Part shown: positions 33,163 through 40,649 of the stretch, one piece after another
Layout of the letters: every line of letters starts with the position of its first letter
Numbering within the stretch: position 1 is the first letter of the stretch
Assembly: GCA_024275635.1 (NCBI GenBank)
Contig: JAJRYT010000113.1
Coordinates: 1-49,669, forward strand
DNA length: 49,669 nucleotides
DNA from: Chloroflexota bacterium
GTDB taxonomy: Bacteria > Chloroflexota > Anaerolineae > Promineifilales > Promineifilaceae
Direction of reading: 5' to 3'
Position numbers and translations under genes: made by a program
The notes under the pieces: generated by a model
What the model was told of the DNA's origin: nothing
The model's input: the letters and a program-made list of their open reading frames with translations, nothing else
Database searches by the model: none

Positions 33163-34110
33163 ATGGAAATGAATAAGTGGGTCGCGGGCAGCATGGTAAC
33201 GGCCGTTGCTGTCTCAGTTGTGGGGATGATAGGCGGGTGGAACCTGGTTGGCGGTTCTGCTTTCCTGGCCGGGGTCATATTATTCGGTTGGTTTGTCAAC
33301 AAATTTGTCTGGGTGCGCATTCCCGATCAGGAAATGGCGCTCGTGTTCAATGTGGAAACGAAAGCATTTGTCCGGTACTTGCTCCCCGGACGGCATTTGC
33401 TTCTGTTTCCGCTGGAGCGATTGCGGGAGCGGCTGTCACTGACGGCGACGGTGGTGCGCGGAAAATGTCTCCGGGCGCAAACCAATGGCGGCATTACCGT
33501 TACTGTGGATTGGTCGGTCACCTATGTCATCAACCCGCGCACGGTGACATGGGAATTGTGGCCGCACATGGCGCGCATTTTGCCGCATCGTGAAGAACAA
33601 TTACTGCGCGGTCATGGCAATAATATTGTCAGCCAGGTGGTGAGTGAACTACCGGTGAAGGCGCTGACGGATAAAGGATCGCGGGGCAAGTTTGAGCGGC
33701 AGCTGCGCCAAAGATTGGGACAGCGGCTGGTTCCTTTTGGCTTCCAGATTTTCCGGGTCATAGCGACCAAAATCGAGATGCCGCCGCCGGTGCAGGCGGC
33801 GCTGGAAGCGGCGCATGAGCGGCAGTTGTTTGCCTACAGCGAAGCGATGTCGTTGGAACGATTACAAAAAGCGGTCAGCCGCTTCTCGGATGCGGATATG
33901 GAACGGCTGCTGCAATTGAAGCAGTTGCATGAGATGGGGCAAAATGGCGTCGCTTTGTATGTTCCCACGATGATGGGCGTAGTCCAGTCTGGGGGTAGGT
34001 CGCCTGATGGGGGTCAGGCTAGAGAAAGCCGTTCACATAATGTTGCGGCTGGCGATTCGGCGTCCGGCGCGGATGGCGGGCAAAATGATTGGCTGTCGGT
34101 GAAACATTAG
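33163..34110 (+). CDS. SPFH/band-7 domain membrane protein
   Basis: The 315-residue protein has two N-terminal membrane segments (about 8-28 and 30-48). An SPFH domain follows (VWVRIPDQEMALVFNVETKAFVRYLLPGRHLLL, then TVTVDWSVTYVINPRT and FGFQIFRVIATKIEMPPPVQAALEAA). The family, relatives of stomatin and flotillin, forms oligomeric membrane microdomain scaffolds, often with a protease partner that is absent here. The C-terminal 40 residues are low-complexity and hydrophilic. ATG 33163 is listed; ATG 33169 has a better-placed AAGGATGG. It is probably monocistronic, under the promoter at 32968. Confidence 0.8.
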   Translation: MEMNKWVAGSMVTAVAVSVVGMIGGWNLVGGSAFLAGVILFGWFVNKFVWVRIPDQEMALVFNVETKAFVRYLLPGRHLLLFPLERLRERLSLTATVVRGKCLRAQTNGGITVTVDWSVTYVINPRTVTWELWPHMARILPHREEQLLRGHGNNIVSQVVSELPVKALTDKGSRGKFERQLRQRLGQRLVPFGFQIFRVIATKIEMPPPVQAALEAAHERQLFAYSEAMSLERLQKAVSRFSDADMERLLQLKQLHEMGQNGVALYVPTMMGVVQSGGRSPDGGQARESRSHNVAAGDSASGADGGQNDWLSVKH

Positions 34111-34242
34111 GGCTGGCGAGCTGCGCGTTCGCAGCCAGTTTGCAGCGGCCGTATTTCATAAATCACGCGGCAAATTGGCTGTGAATGAGCCGCTTTTAAT
34201 AATCCTCTAATCCAAATAGCCGATTTTTAGTTAATTTTGGGC

Positions 34243-34270
34243 TTGCCTTAACATTATTTAATGGTATACT
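34243..34270 (+). promoter_or_regulatory. Possible promoter just ahead of a terminator hairpin
   Basis: TTGCCT (34243-34248), 16 bases, TATACT (34265-34270). The next feature downstream is an intrinsic terminator only ~20 bases away, so a transcript would be about 55-60 bases long. The hexamers match at four and five of six positions. Confidence 0.3.
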
Positions 34271-34289
34271 TTTTTTGGCTCCCCCCCAG

Positions 34290-34334
34290 AGATGACCCCG
34301 TAAGCGCCCGCTTTCGGGGCATCTCATTTTTTTT
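34290..34334 (+). terminator. Intrinsic terminator after the SPFH gene
   Basis: AGATGACCCCG (34290-34300) pairs with CGGGGCATCT (34315-34324), with one bulged A. A run of eight T follows at 34327-34334. This is a clear rho-independent terminator on the plus strand. Confidence 0.8.
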
Positions 34335-34345
34335 GCCCTTATTTA

Positions 34346-34376
34346 GATTGGTTCAATCTCTAAGATTGAACCAATC
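34346..34376. repeat. Perfect 14-bp hairpin at the 3' end of the Clp-like gene
   Basis: GATTGGTTCAATCT and AGATTGAACCAATC are exact inverted arms with a 3-base loop (CTA). The hairpin lies eight bases past the minus-strand stop at 34385. Without a T run it resembles the intergenic hairpin class more than a classical terminator. Confidence 0.65.
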
Positions 34377-34384
34377 GCGTCGTT

Positions 34385-36601
34385 TTATTCCGGGGCTGCT
34401 TCCATCAATTCAAATGTTAATTCATTAGCGTCGGCGTCTATAATGATGGCTGTTTCCTGCTGTTTGGTCTGACTGAGCAGGAAGTCGGCCAGGGGTTCGC
34501 GCAGGTTGCGGGCAATGATGCGGCGCAACGGCCGTGCCCCAAACTCCGGCTGGTTATTTTGAGCCAGCAGCCACTCCTTCGCTTCGTGGGTCACATCCAG
34601 ATCGATATGTTGTTTTGCTGCCAGTTTGAACTCTTTTTTCAGCATCAAATCCAGGATTTGGGCCAACTGGGGCGGGGTAAGCTGGTGGAAAAGGATGATC
34701 TCGTCCAGCCGGTTGAGGAATTCGGGACGGAAGAAGCGCTTGACGCTGCCCATCACCAATTCCCGTTCGCGCTCGCCGATGGTGGGAACGAGCATCTGTT
34801 TTGCGCCTAGGTTGCTGGTGAGGATGATAACCGTTTCGCTGAAGGTGGTCAGGCGGCCCTGGCTATCGGTGAGGCGGCCTTCGTCCATCACTTGCAGCAG
34901 CACGTCGAGAACGCGGCTGTGCGCTTTTTCAACTTCATCGAACAGGACGACGGTATACGGCCGTTCCCGCACAAAATCCGTCAACTGCCCGCCTCCTTCA
35001 TAGCCCACATAGCCGGGCGGCGCGCCGATGAGCCGGTTGACGCTGGCCTCTTCTTGATACTCGCTCATGTCCAGAACCAACATCGCTTCTTCTGTGCCAA
35101 ACATAAATTCAGCTAACGCCTTGGCCAGTTCTGATTTGCCAACGCCGCTGGGGCCGAGGAAAAGGAAAGAGCCAATCGGCCGTTTGGCGTCGCGCAGGCC
35201 GACGCGGGCCGTTTTGACGGCGCGGCTGACAGCGATGATGGCTTCATCCTGGCCGATGATGCGCTGGTGTAAATGTTCGACCATGTTGGCATATTTGTTT
35301 TGCTCGTCCTGGCTGAGCTTGGTGATGGGAATTTTGGTCATCTGGCTGGCGGCGACCATGATATCTTCGGGGGATAAACGGCCGTCCGGCTTCACCTGAG
35401 GCAAATTTTCCACGTGTTCTTGTGTGACCATGCGTACCAGGGCGCAGGCGCGGTTGGCTAACTGCACGGCAGCGGCGGGCATGGCGATGGTTTTGATGTA
35501 TTGTCCGGCCAGGGCGGCGGCCGTTGCTAATGCTTCCCGGCTGATTTCAATTTCGTACTCTTGCTCTAATCGCTGTTGGTGGAAACTGAGGATGGCGATG
35601 GTTTCATCTTTGGTTGCGGCGGGCACATTGAGCCGGTTACTGTTTTGGCGAATGAGTTGGTTCTGGCTCAATTGGCTGTACGCGCCCGGCGTGGCCGTGC
35701 CGATGATGATTTGCTCATTGTTGAGCAACGCTTTGTGCAGTTCCCGGCTGACCTGTTCCGGGAAGATGGCCCGCAGCCGGTTGGCAAAAAAGCGTTCGAT
35801 GTTGGGGACGAGTAGGACGCCGCCGCTGGCCCGGCGCAGTCCGGCGCGCATGGCCGCCAACGGATTTTCCAGCAGGGCAGTTTCGTTGATTTGTACCAGA
35901 GAGCGCAAGTTGCCTGGTCCTTTGCCTTCGGCCAGAAGTTGGGCCAGGCTGTGGCCAAGAGTGCGCTTGCCCGCGCCTTCCGGTCCCACGAGGATGGTGT
36001 GACGCTTTTTGGCCAGGGAGAGCAGGCTGATGAGTTCGCGCAGGAGGTCTTGGCGTTGGTAAACGGCCGTTGCCCTCCCTTCTTGCGCTTCGGTGACAAA
36101 ATCATGGATGATGGGTGTGCCGTCTTGAGCAATTTCACCGAGCAGGGCGGTAACGGCCGCAGATGTGACGCCAATGCGCTGCAACACGGCGTAAGTCGTT
36201 ACATTCGGTTGGGCCATCGCCGCCAAAACATGGCCGCTGCCCGCTTTTAACTCTTCCCGTGTTTTAGCGATAGTCAACCCTTCATCAATGACGACCAGAG
36301 TCTCTTCGGCCAGGGGAATTTCTTTGCCAAAATCGTCGGTGAAATAAAATTGGGCGCTGCGCCCTTGGCTGTGTTGGGTCATCATTTCTACGCGCCGCAC
36401 CAGGTCATCCCAATCAAAACCCCGCTGCTGGCGTAATTGTTGTATAATTTGGTGAGCGACCGACTCTTTTTCATCTAAAAAGACGCGCAGAAGCAACTGC
36501 GGGGTGAGGAGTTTGAGTTTGTAATCATCCATTCGAGAAACGGCCGTTGTCATCAAACGCGCTAATTCAGTTGTGGGGATATTGGGATTTAATGTACTCA
36601 T
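34385..36601 (-). CDS. Clp/ClpB-type AAA+ protein with a degenerate first ATPase domain
   Basis: The 738-residue protein has a Clp_N-like region (about 8-150), then two AAA modules. The first keeps GPEGAGKRT at 206-214, with Arg where Thr/Ser should follow the lysine. Its Walker B position reads VLLVPNIERF (about 263-272) instead of the usual IDE, so it should not hydrolyse ATP. The second is intact: LGPSGVGKSEL, VVLFDEVEKAH, RPEFLNRLDEIILF and the C-terminal FGARPLRRII. The ClpB middle coiled-coil is missing. It is probably an unfoldase or chaperone driven by the second ring. AAGGAG precedes ATG 36601. It is monocistronic and divergent from the sensor kinase. Confidence 0.85.
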   Translation of the reverse strand: MSTLNPNIPTTELARLMTTAVSRMDDYKLKLLTPQLLLRVFLDEKESVAHQIIQQLRQQRGFDWDDLVRRVEMMTQHSQGRSAQFYFTDDFGKEIPLAEETLVVIDEGLTIAKTREELKAGSGHVLAAMAQPNVTTYAVLQRIGVTSAAVTALLGEIAQDGTPIIHDFVTEAQEGRATAVYQRQDLLRELISLLSLAKKRHTILVGPEGAGKRTLGHSLAQLLAEGKGPGNLRSLVQINETALLENPLAAMRAGLRRASGGVLLVPNIERFFANRLRAIFPEQVSRELHKALLNNEQIIIGTATPGAYSQLSQNQLIRQNSNRLNVPAATKDETIAILSFHQQRLEQEYEIEISREALATAAALAGQYIKTIAMPAAAVQLANRACALVRMVTQEHVENLPQVKPDGRLSPEDIMVAASQMTKIPITKLSQDEQNKYANMVEHLHQRIIGQDEAIIAVSRAVKTARVGLRDAKRPIGSFLFLGPSGVGKSELAKALAEFMFGTEEAMLVLDMSEYQEEASVNRLIGAPPGYVGYEGGGQLTDFVRERPYTVVLFDEVEKAHSRVLDVLLQVMDEGRLTDSQGRLTTFSETVIILTSNLGAKQMLVPTIGERERELVMGSVKRFFRPEFLNRLDEIILFHQLTPPQLAQILDLMLKKEFKLAAKQHIDLDVTHEAKEWLLAQNNQPEFGARPLRRIIARNLREPLADFLLSQTKQQETAIIIDADANELTFELMEAAPE

Positions 36602-36750
36602 ACGTACTCCTTAACTTGTCAGTCAATCAATCAGCGATGCTGGTATGCCGACATACTAAAAATGATACATCGGCTGGAAGTGTAACGCCAATGCCTGGGA
36701 ACTTCGTCGCATTGTAAAAACAATGTGATGTAGCTACCATACATGTCAGA

Positions 36751-39087
36751 ATGCGCAATACGAAGATAAATTTCTCTATCATCATAGCCAATTTACTCAT
36801 ACTGGTCATTTTGGCGTTGCTGACACCCGGGCAAGCAAGTCAAAATCTTGATTGGTTCCCCATTATTCTTTTTGGTTTTTTAATCGTTTTTACGATGACA
36901 TTCGGCATGTTCCTGGCCGGCGGCATGGTATCGCTCTTGCCAATGGTTGCCATTGCTGCTTATTTAAGATTTGGTCTGGTTACAACTGGTTGGCTGATTT
37001 TTGCTTGCGCCTGGATTCATGGCTCTTTTCGGTTCTTTCTTTCCGAACGTCTTAAACTGCCGTTTACGGCCACGAATCCATCTGAGCGAATCAGGCGTAT
37101 TGGCGTAAACGCGATAATGACAACGGCCAGCATCCTTTTTGGCGGCTATATTTATGAGCAGCTTGGGGGCGGGTCCCCAATCGCTAACGATTACCCAATT
37201 TTGATACTCGTGTTAGGCGCGGGCTATTTTTTTGTTAATTACCTGTTGGCCGGTCTCTATTTTTTGCTAGTGATTGAAGGCGGGCAGATCGCCTCTTTTC
37301 TACACTCGCTGCCTGAATTATTGCTTTATGAAGCTTTACCCGTGTTGTTTGCGCCCCTGGTCGCGTTGATTTATGCCGAATTGGGATGGTTCTATTTTGT
37401 ACTTTTAATAATAGGATTGATGGTTATCACTTACGTTACAAGAGGGTTGAATGAGGCCAGTGCGCGCTTGAAGCGGCGCGTACAAGAATTGGACAGCCTC
37501 CAAATCGTCGGACAGCTTTTAAGCGCCAGCCTGGAGATTGACGCAATTGTAGATGCGATTTATGAGCAAGTTGGGCGACTTATGCCGGCCAATAATTTTT
37601 TTATTGCATTGTACGATCGGGAGCGTGACAAAGTTTCATTTCCGATTGTGGTTGAAGCGGGTGTTTCCCGGCAACGGCCGGCGCGTCCGGTTGGTAATGG
37701 GCTTGCCGATTATGTTTGGCGGACCCGCCAGCCGTTGTTGCTCAAACAGAATGTGGAGGAAACGGCCGTTAATCTTGGCGTTGATCTGATGGGAAACGAA
37801 ACCGCTTGTTGGCTGGGAGTCCCAATTCTACAGGCCGACGAATCACTGGGGGTTATTGTTGTCCAATCATTTTCCCAATTTGATATTTATGATAATTGGC
37901 ATCGAGATATTTTAGCGGCGATTGCTGTTCAAGCCGCAATGGCCATCCAGAATGCGCGTTTGTATGCCCAAACCGGCAGCGCTTTAGCCCAGCGGGCGCG
38001 AGAAATGGCTTCTATACTTCAGACAATACACGATGGGGTATTACTTCTGAACAAGGAGTGGCGCGTACTGACAATCAACCGGGCGTTTATGAAAATTACT
38101 GGCCTGCTCGAAGATGATTTAACGGGCCAATCGCTTGTGGATGGCTCCAGGGCTGCCAAAACGCTCTTAAACCGAATCGGATATTATCGGCCCAATCTGG
38201 AACGGGATTGTGAAGTTTTACAACAGGGCGAAAAACAGCATATTCGCCAGGTTGTTATGATTGACTCCTCGGGACGCCATATCGAACGCACGTTAGCGCC
38301 GGTTCATGATCGGGAACAAAAAATCACCGGCTGGTTATTGGTTTTCCGGGATATTACCGAAGAAATCGAGATGGTTAAAGCGCAGGAAGATATGACCCAT
38401 ATGGTCATTCATGATTTGCGTTCGCCATTGTCAGTGACGTTGGGCAGTTTGGAGACTATAGGCGCCTGGTTAGAAATGGGGAGAATGGAGGATGTGAATA
38501 AATTATTGGGGCTGGCCCAGGTCAGCGGCGACCGTATGTTGCAGTTACTCAATGATTTGTTGGATATTTACAAGTTTGAAAATGGTAAAATCCCGCTGAA
38601 TGTTACCAATATGCCTATTTTGCCCTGGTTGACAGAGGCAAAAGCCCAATTTTCACTGGTGGCCGCAGAAGTCGGCATTGAAATTGAAATTGAGGTGGAA
38701 CAGGATCTGCCCCTTGTTACTGTTGATAAGGAGCATATGGTGCGCGTTCTGTCTAACTTGGTAGATAATGCCATTAAATTCACGCCTGATGGGGGGAAAA
38801 TTCGTTTGTGGGCGCTGGATACATCGGATGATGATGTCCCCATTGTTTTGATTGGCGTCAGCGACACGGGAACGGGCATCCCCCCGGAAGATCATGAGCG
38901 GTTGTTTCTGAAGTTTCAGCAGAATTCATTGTCCAGGGGGCGCAGACAAGGCACGGGATTGGGCTTACCATATTGCAAATTAGCGGTTGAAGCGCACGGT
39001 GGGCGTATTTGGGTGGAGAGTCAGGGTATTGCCGGCCAGGGAAGTACCTTCGTTATGCAGCTGCCAACTTTGGTGGAGGGGAACTAG
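36751..39087 (+). CDS. Membrane-bound sensor histidine kinase (7TM-like, GAF, PAS, HisKA, HATPase)
   Basis: The 778-residue protein has about seven hydrophobic segments in residues 8-235. A short coiled coil and a GAF domain (about 255-405: LDSLQIVGQLLSASLEID...) follow, then PAS (about 415-535: MASILQTIHDGVLLLNKEWRVLTIN). The kinase core has H-box HDLRSPLS with His554, N-box NLVDNAIKFTP, G1 SDTGTGIP, F-box LFLKFQQ and G2 GTGLGLPYCKLAVEAHGG. All catalytic boxes look functional. No response regulator lies next to it. No ribosome-binding site precedes ATG 36751. The coding sequence holds only one ACGGCCGT, far fewer than its neighbours. Confidence 0.88.
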   Translation: MRNTKINFSIIIANLLILVILALLTPGQASQNLDWFPIILFGFLIVFTMTFGMFLAGGMVSLLPMVAIAAYLRFGLVTTGWLIFACAWIHGSFRFFLSERLKLPFTATNPSERIRRIGVNAIMTTASILFGGYIYEQLGGGSPIANDYPILILVLGAGYFFVNYLLAGLYFLLVIEGGQIASFLHSLPELLLYEALPVLFAPLVALIYAELGWFYFVLLIIGLMVITYVTRGLNEASARLKRRVQELDSLQIVGQLLSASLEIDAIVDAIYEQVGRLMPANNFFIALYDRERDKVSFPIVVEAGVSRQRPARPVGNGLADYVWRTRQPLLLKQNVEETAVNLGVDLMGNETACWLGVPILQADESLGVIVVQSFSQFDIYDNWHRDILAAIAVQAAMAIQNARLYAQTGSALAQRAREMASILQTIHDGVLLLNKEWRVLTINRAFMKITGLLEDDLTGQSLVDGSRAAKTLLNRIGYYRPNLERDCEVLQQGEKQHIRQVVMIDSSGRHIERTLAPVHDREQKITGWLLVFRDITEEIEMVKAQEDMTHMVIHDLRSPLSVTLGSLETIGAWLEMGRMEDVNKLLGLAQVSGDRMLQLLNDLLDIYKFENGKIPLNVTNMPILPWLTEAKAQFSLVAAEVGIEIEIEVEQDLPLVTVDKEHMVRVLSNLVDNAIKFTPDGGKIRLWALDTSDDDVPIVLIGVSDTGTGIPPEDHERLFLKFQQNSLSRGRRQGTGLGLPYCKLAVEAHGGRIWVESQGIAGQGSTFVMQLPTLVEGN

Positions 39088-39138
39088 AGCCTGTAAGTGA
39101 GAAAATAGGTATCAATTTACAGGTAATGGGTAATTGAG

Positions 39139-39174
39139 TAATCGGGTAATTACTGGTTACTAATTACCCGATTA
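39139..39174. repeat. Hairpin of GGTAATT heptads between convergent genes
   Basis: TAATCGGGTAATTA (39139-39152) and TAATTACCCGATTA (39161-39174) pair perfectly over 14 bases with an 8-base loop. GGTAATT variants lie just to the left (39122-39135). It separates the converging kinase and polyprenyl synthase genes and may act as a transcription stop. Confidence 0.7.
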
Positions 39175-39198
39175 TAAGTTTTTAAGCCCACTTTGCCT

Positions 39199-40149
39199 TT
39201 ATTTCTCCCGATTCAGAACCAGTTCGATCAGCGCAGCGAGTTCATCACGGGCAGGCGAGGCCGGGATTTTTTCCAGGGCAGTTCGCGCGCGTTGGGCGGT
39301 TTCTTCTGCTTGAATTCGGGCGATGTCTAAAGCGCCGGAGGTGCGGAGGCGATCCATCATTTGTTGAACAGGGTCAGTTTCGGCAACGGCCGTTGCCAGG
39401 CCATCGCCATCCGGATGAGCAGCGAGCATATCCCCGTTTTGAGCAGCCATCACGCCGCGCCCTTGAGCCAAGTCTGCGCCTACCGGCTTGCCCATCGTTT
39501 CCGGGTCGCCGATAATGTCTAAAATGTCGTCTACAATTTGGAAGGCGAGTCCCAGGTTATAGGCATACCTGGTCAGCGCTTTGATGATTGTTTCGTCAGC
39601 GCCGGCCAGCCGCGCCCCCATTTCGGCGCCGGCCTCAAATAGACTGGCCGTTTTTTTACCAATGATGGTTTTGTAGATTTCGCGGTCCATGTTGCCCGCT
39701 TTGGCAGCGGCGGCTTGTAAGGTTTCTCCCTCCACCAGCCGGATGCAGGCGTCGGACATGATGCTGTTGTAGGGACGGCCGTATGGGGCCATTAACTCAT
39801 ACACTTTGGTGAACAGGTAATCGCCGGTGAGCAGGGCGAAGGTGTTGCCCCAACGCGCATGAACGGTTATTTTACCCCGGCGGGTGAGGCTGTGATCGTT
39901 GATGTCGTCGTGGACGAGGGTGGCAGTATGTACCATTTCCAGCGCGGCGGCCATGGGAACGGCCGTATCTAAATCCTCTCCACCGGCCGCCAAATAGGCC
40001 AGCAAGGCCAGCCGTGGCCGCACACGCTTGCCTCCGGAAGAAATGATATGTTGGCTGGCTTCTTGCAGAATATCTACGTCACTGTTGACGATGGCATGCA
40101 GCGTTTCATCTATGGCCCGCATCCCTTCGTCTATTGAATTTATTTCCAT
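39199..40149 (-). CDS. Trans-isoprenyl (polyprenyl) diphosphate synthase
   Basis: The 316-residue enzyme extends allylic diphosphates with isopentenyl diphosphate. The first Asp-rich motif is LVHDDINDHSLTRRGK and the second is IVDDILDIIGDPETMGKPVGADL, both complete. GGKRVRPRL and the GEtLQ-Kt region fit the long-chain (heptaprenyl/octaprenyl or geranylgeranyl) group. Products feed quinone side chains or carotenoids. I chose ATG 40149 with AGGTG at 40156-40160 before it. ATG 40194 would add 15 residues and is possible. It is monocistronic, convergent with the kinase. Confidence 0.88.
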   Translation of the reverse strand: MEINSIDEGMRAIDETLHAIVNSDVDILQEASQHIISSGGKRVRPRLALLAYLAAGGEDLDTAVPMAAALEMVHTATLVHDDINDHSLTRRGKITVHARWGNTFALLTGDYLFTKVYELMAPYGRPYNSIMSDACIRLVEGETLQAAAAKAGNMDREIYKTIIGKKTASLFEAGAEMGARLAGADETIIKALTRYAYNLGLAFQIVDDILDIIGDPETMGKPVGADLAQGRGVMAAQNGDMLAAHPDGDGLATAVAETDPVQQMMDRLRTSGALDIARIQAEETAQRARTALEKIPASPARDELAALIELVLNREK

Positions 40150-40328
40150 TATGTTCACCTTGTTCACAACTTTCAATTTTTTTTGAACGCTCATGAGATT
40201 ATAAAATAGTCATCTTACACCGTCAAGCAATTTGTGAAAGAAATTGCAATTCATTAATCTTTCTATGAGCGGCGTCGGAGACACTCCCCGAATGTTTCTT
40301 TACGTCCATCAATCAATCGCGCCATTTC

Positions 40329-40356
40329 TTGGCGCTTGTTTAACCAAGCCTATAAT
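40329..40356 (+). promoter_or_regulatory. Candidate promoter of the xpt remnant and guaA
   Basis: TTGGCG (40329-40334), 16 bases, then a perfect TATAAT (40351-40356). It gives a leader of about 165 bases before the xpt start and 290 before guaA. I looked for a purine riboswitch in this leader and found none. Confidence 0.55.
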
Positions 40357-40397
40357 TATAGCAGTGCGCCGGAAAAAGAATAATGGGATGCAGATTT

Positions 40398-40442
40398 CGC
40401 AGATTGACGCGGAATAAGGTGTAAAATCAGCGTTCATCTGCG
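40398..40442. repeat. Imperfect inverted repeat with CGCAGATT words in the guaA leader
   Basis: CGCAGATTGACGC (40398-40410) and GCGTTCATCTGCG (40430-40442) match at 11 of 13 positions. A further CAGATTTCGC copy sits at 40391. It is another short-word dyad. It lies in the transcribed leader and could fold, but no known RNA motif is evident. Confidence 0.45.
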
Positions 40443-40530
40443 CCCTTTCAAGCACAGATTTGGCTTCTCCGACTGCCTGGCAGACGTGGGAATCTGCGGG
40501 TAGTTAAGGTGAAGAAGGAGACAAATACGA

Positions 40531-40617
40531 ATGGAAGCATTGAAAGAACGGATCTTGAACGAGGGGCAAAACCTGGGGCGTGGTATACTTAAAATCGATT
40601 GTTTTTTGAACCGCTAG
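40531..40617 (+). pseudogene. xpt: Remnant of xanthine phosphoribosyltransferase (first 28 codons)
   Basis: ATG 40531, ten bases after AAGGAG (40515-40520), begins MEALKERILNEGQNLGRGIL and continues KIDCFLNR before TAG at 40615-40617. This matches the start of Xpt (in B. subtilis MEALK...EEG...LKVDSFLNHQIDP), breaking off exactly within FLN. The PRPP-binding core and everything after are absent, and guaA begins 32 bases later. Xpt salvages xanthine to XMP, the substrate of GuaA, so an intact xpt-guaA operon was likely the ancestor. The retained start and ribosome-binding site may now serve as a leader peptide for guaA, which has no good site of its own. Confidence 0.75.
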
Positions 40618-40633
40618 AAGATTGCCTCTAGCG
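40612..40633 (+). promoter_or_regulatory. Hairpin overlapping the xpt remnant stop, before guaA
   Basis: CGCTAGA (40612-40618) pairs with TCTAGCG (40627-40633) across an 8-base loop. It covers the remnant's TAG and ends 16 bases before the guaA ATG, where translation of the leader could open or close it. Confidence 0.4.
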
Positions 40634-40649
40634 CCATTTTCAAATATTT

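Noticed and set aside
34385-36601. Long open frames on the plus strand opposite the Clp-like gene
   Set aside because: They are antisense shadows of a gene with clear AAA+ motifs and carry no motifs of their own.
37036-37200. Bacteriorhodopsin-like or enzyme identity for the N-terminal membrane part of the kinase
   Set aside because: Only hydrophobic segments are visible; no retinal-binding lysine or other diagnostic motif could be supported.
40195-40530. Purine riboswitch ahead of xpt/guaA
   Set aside because: The conserved core words of the purine aptamer loops are absent; only a short-word dyad is seen.
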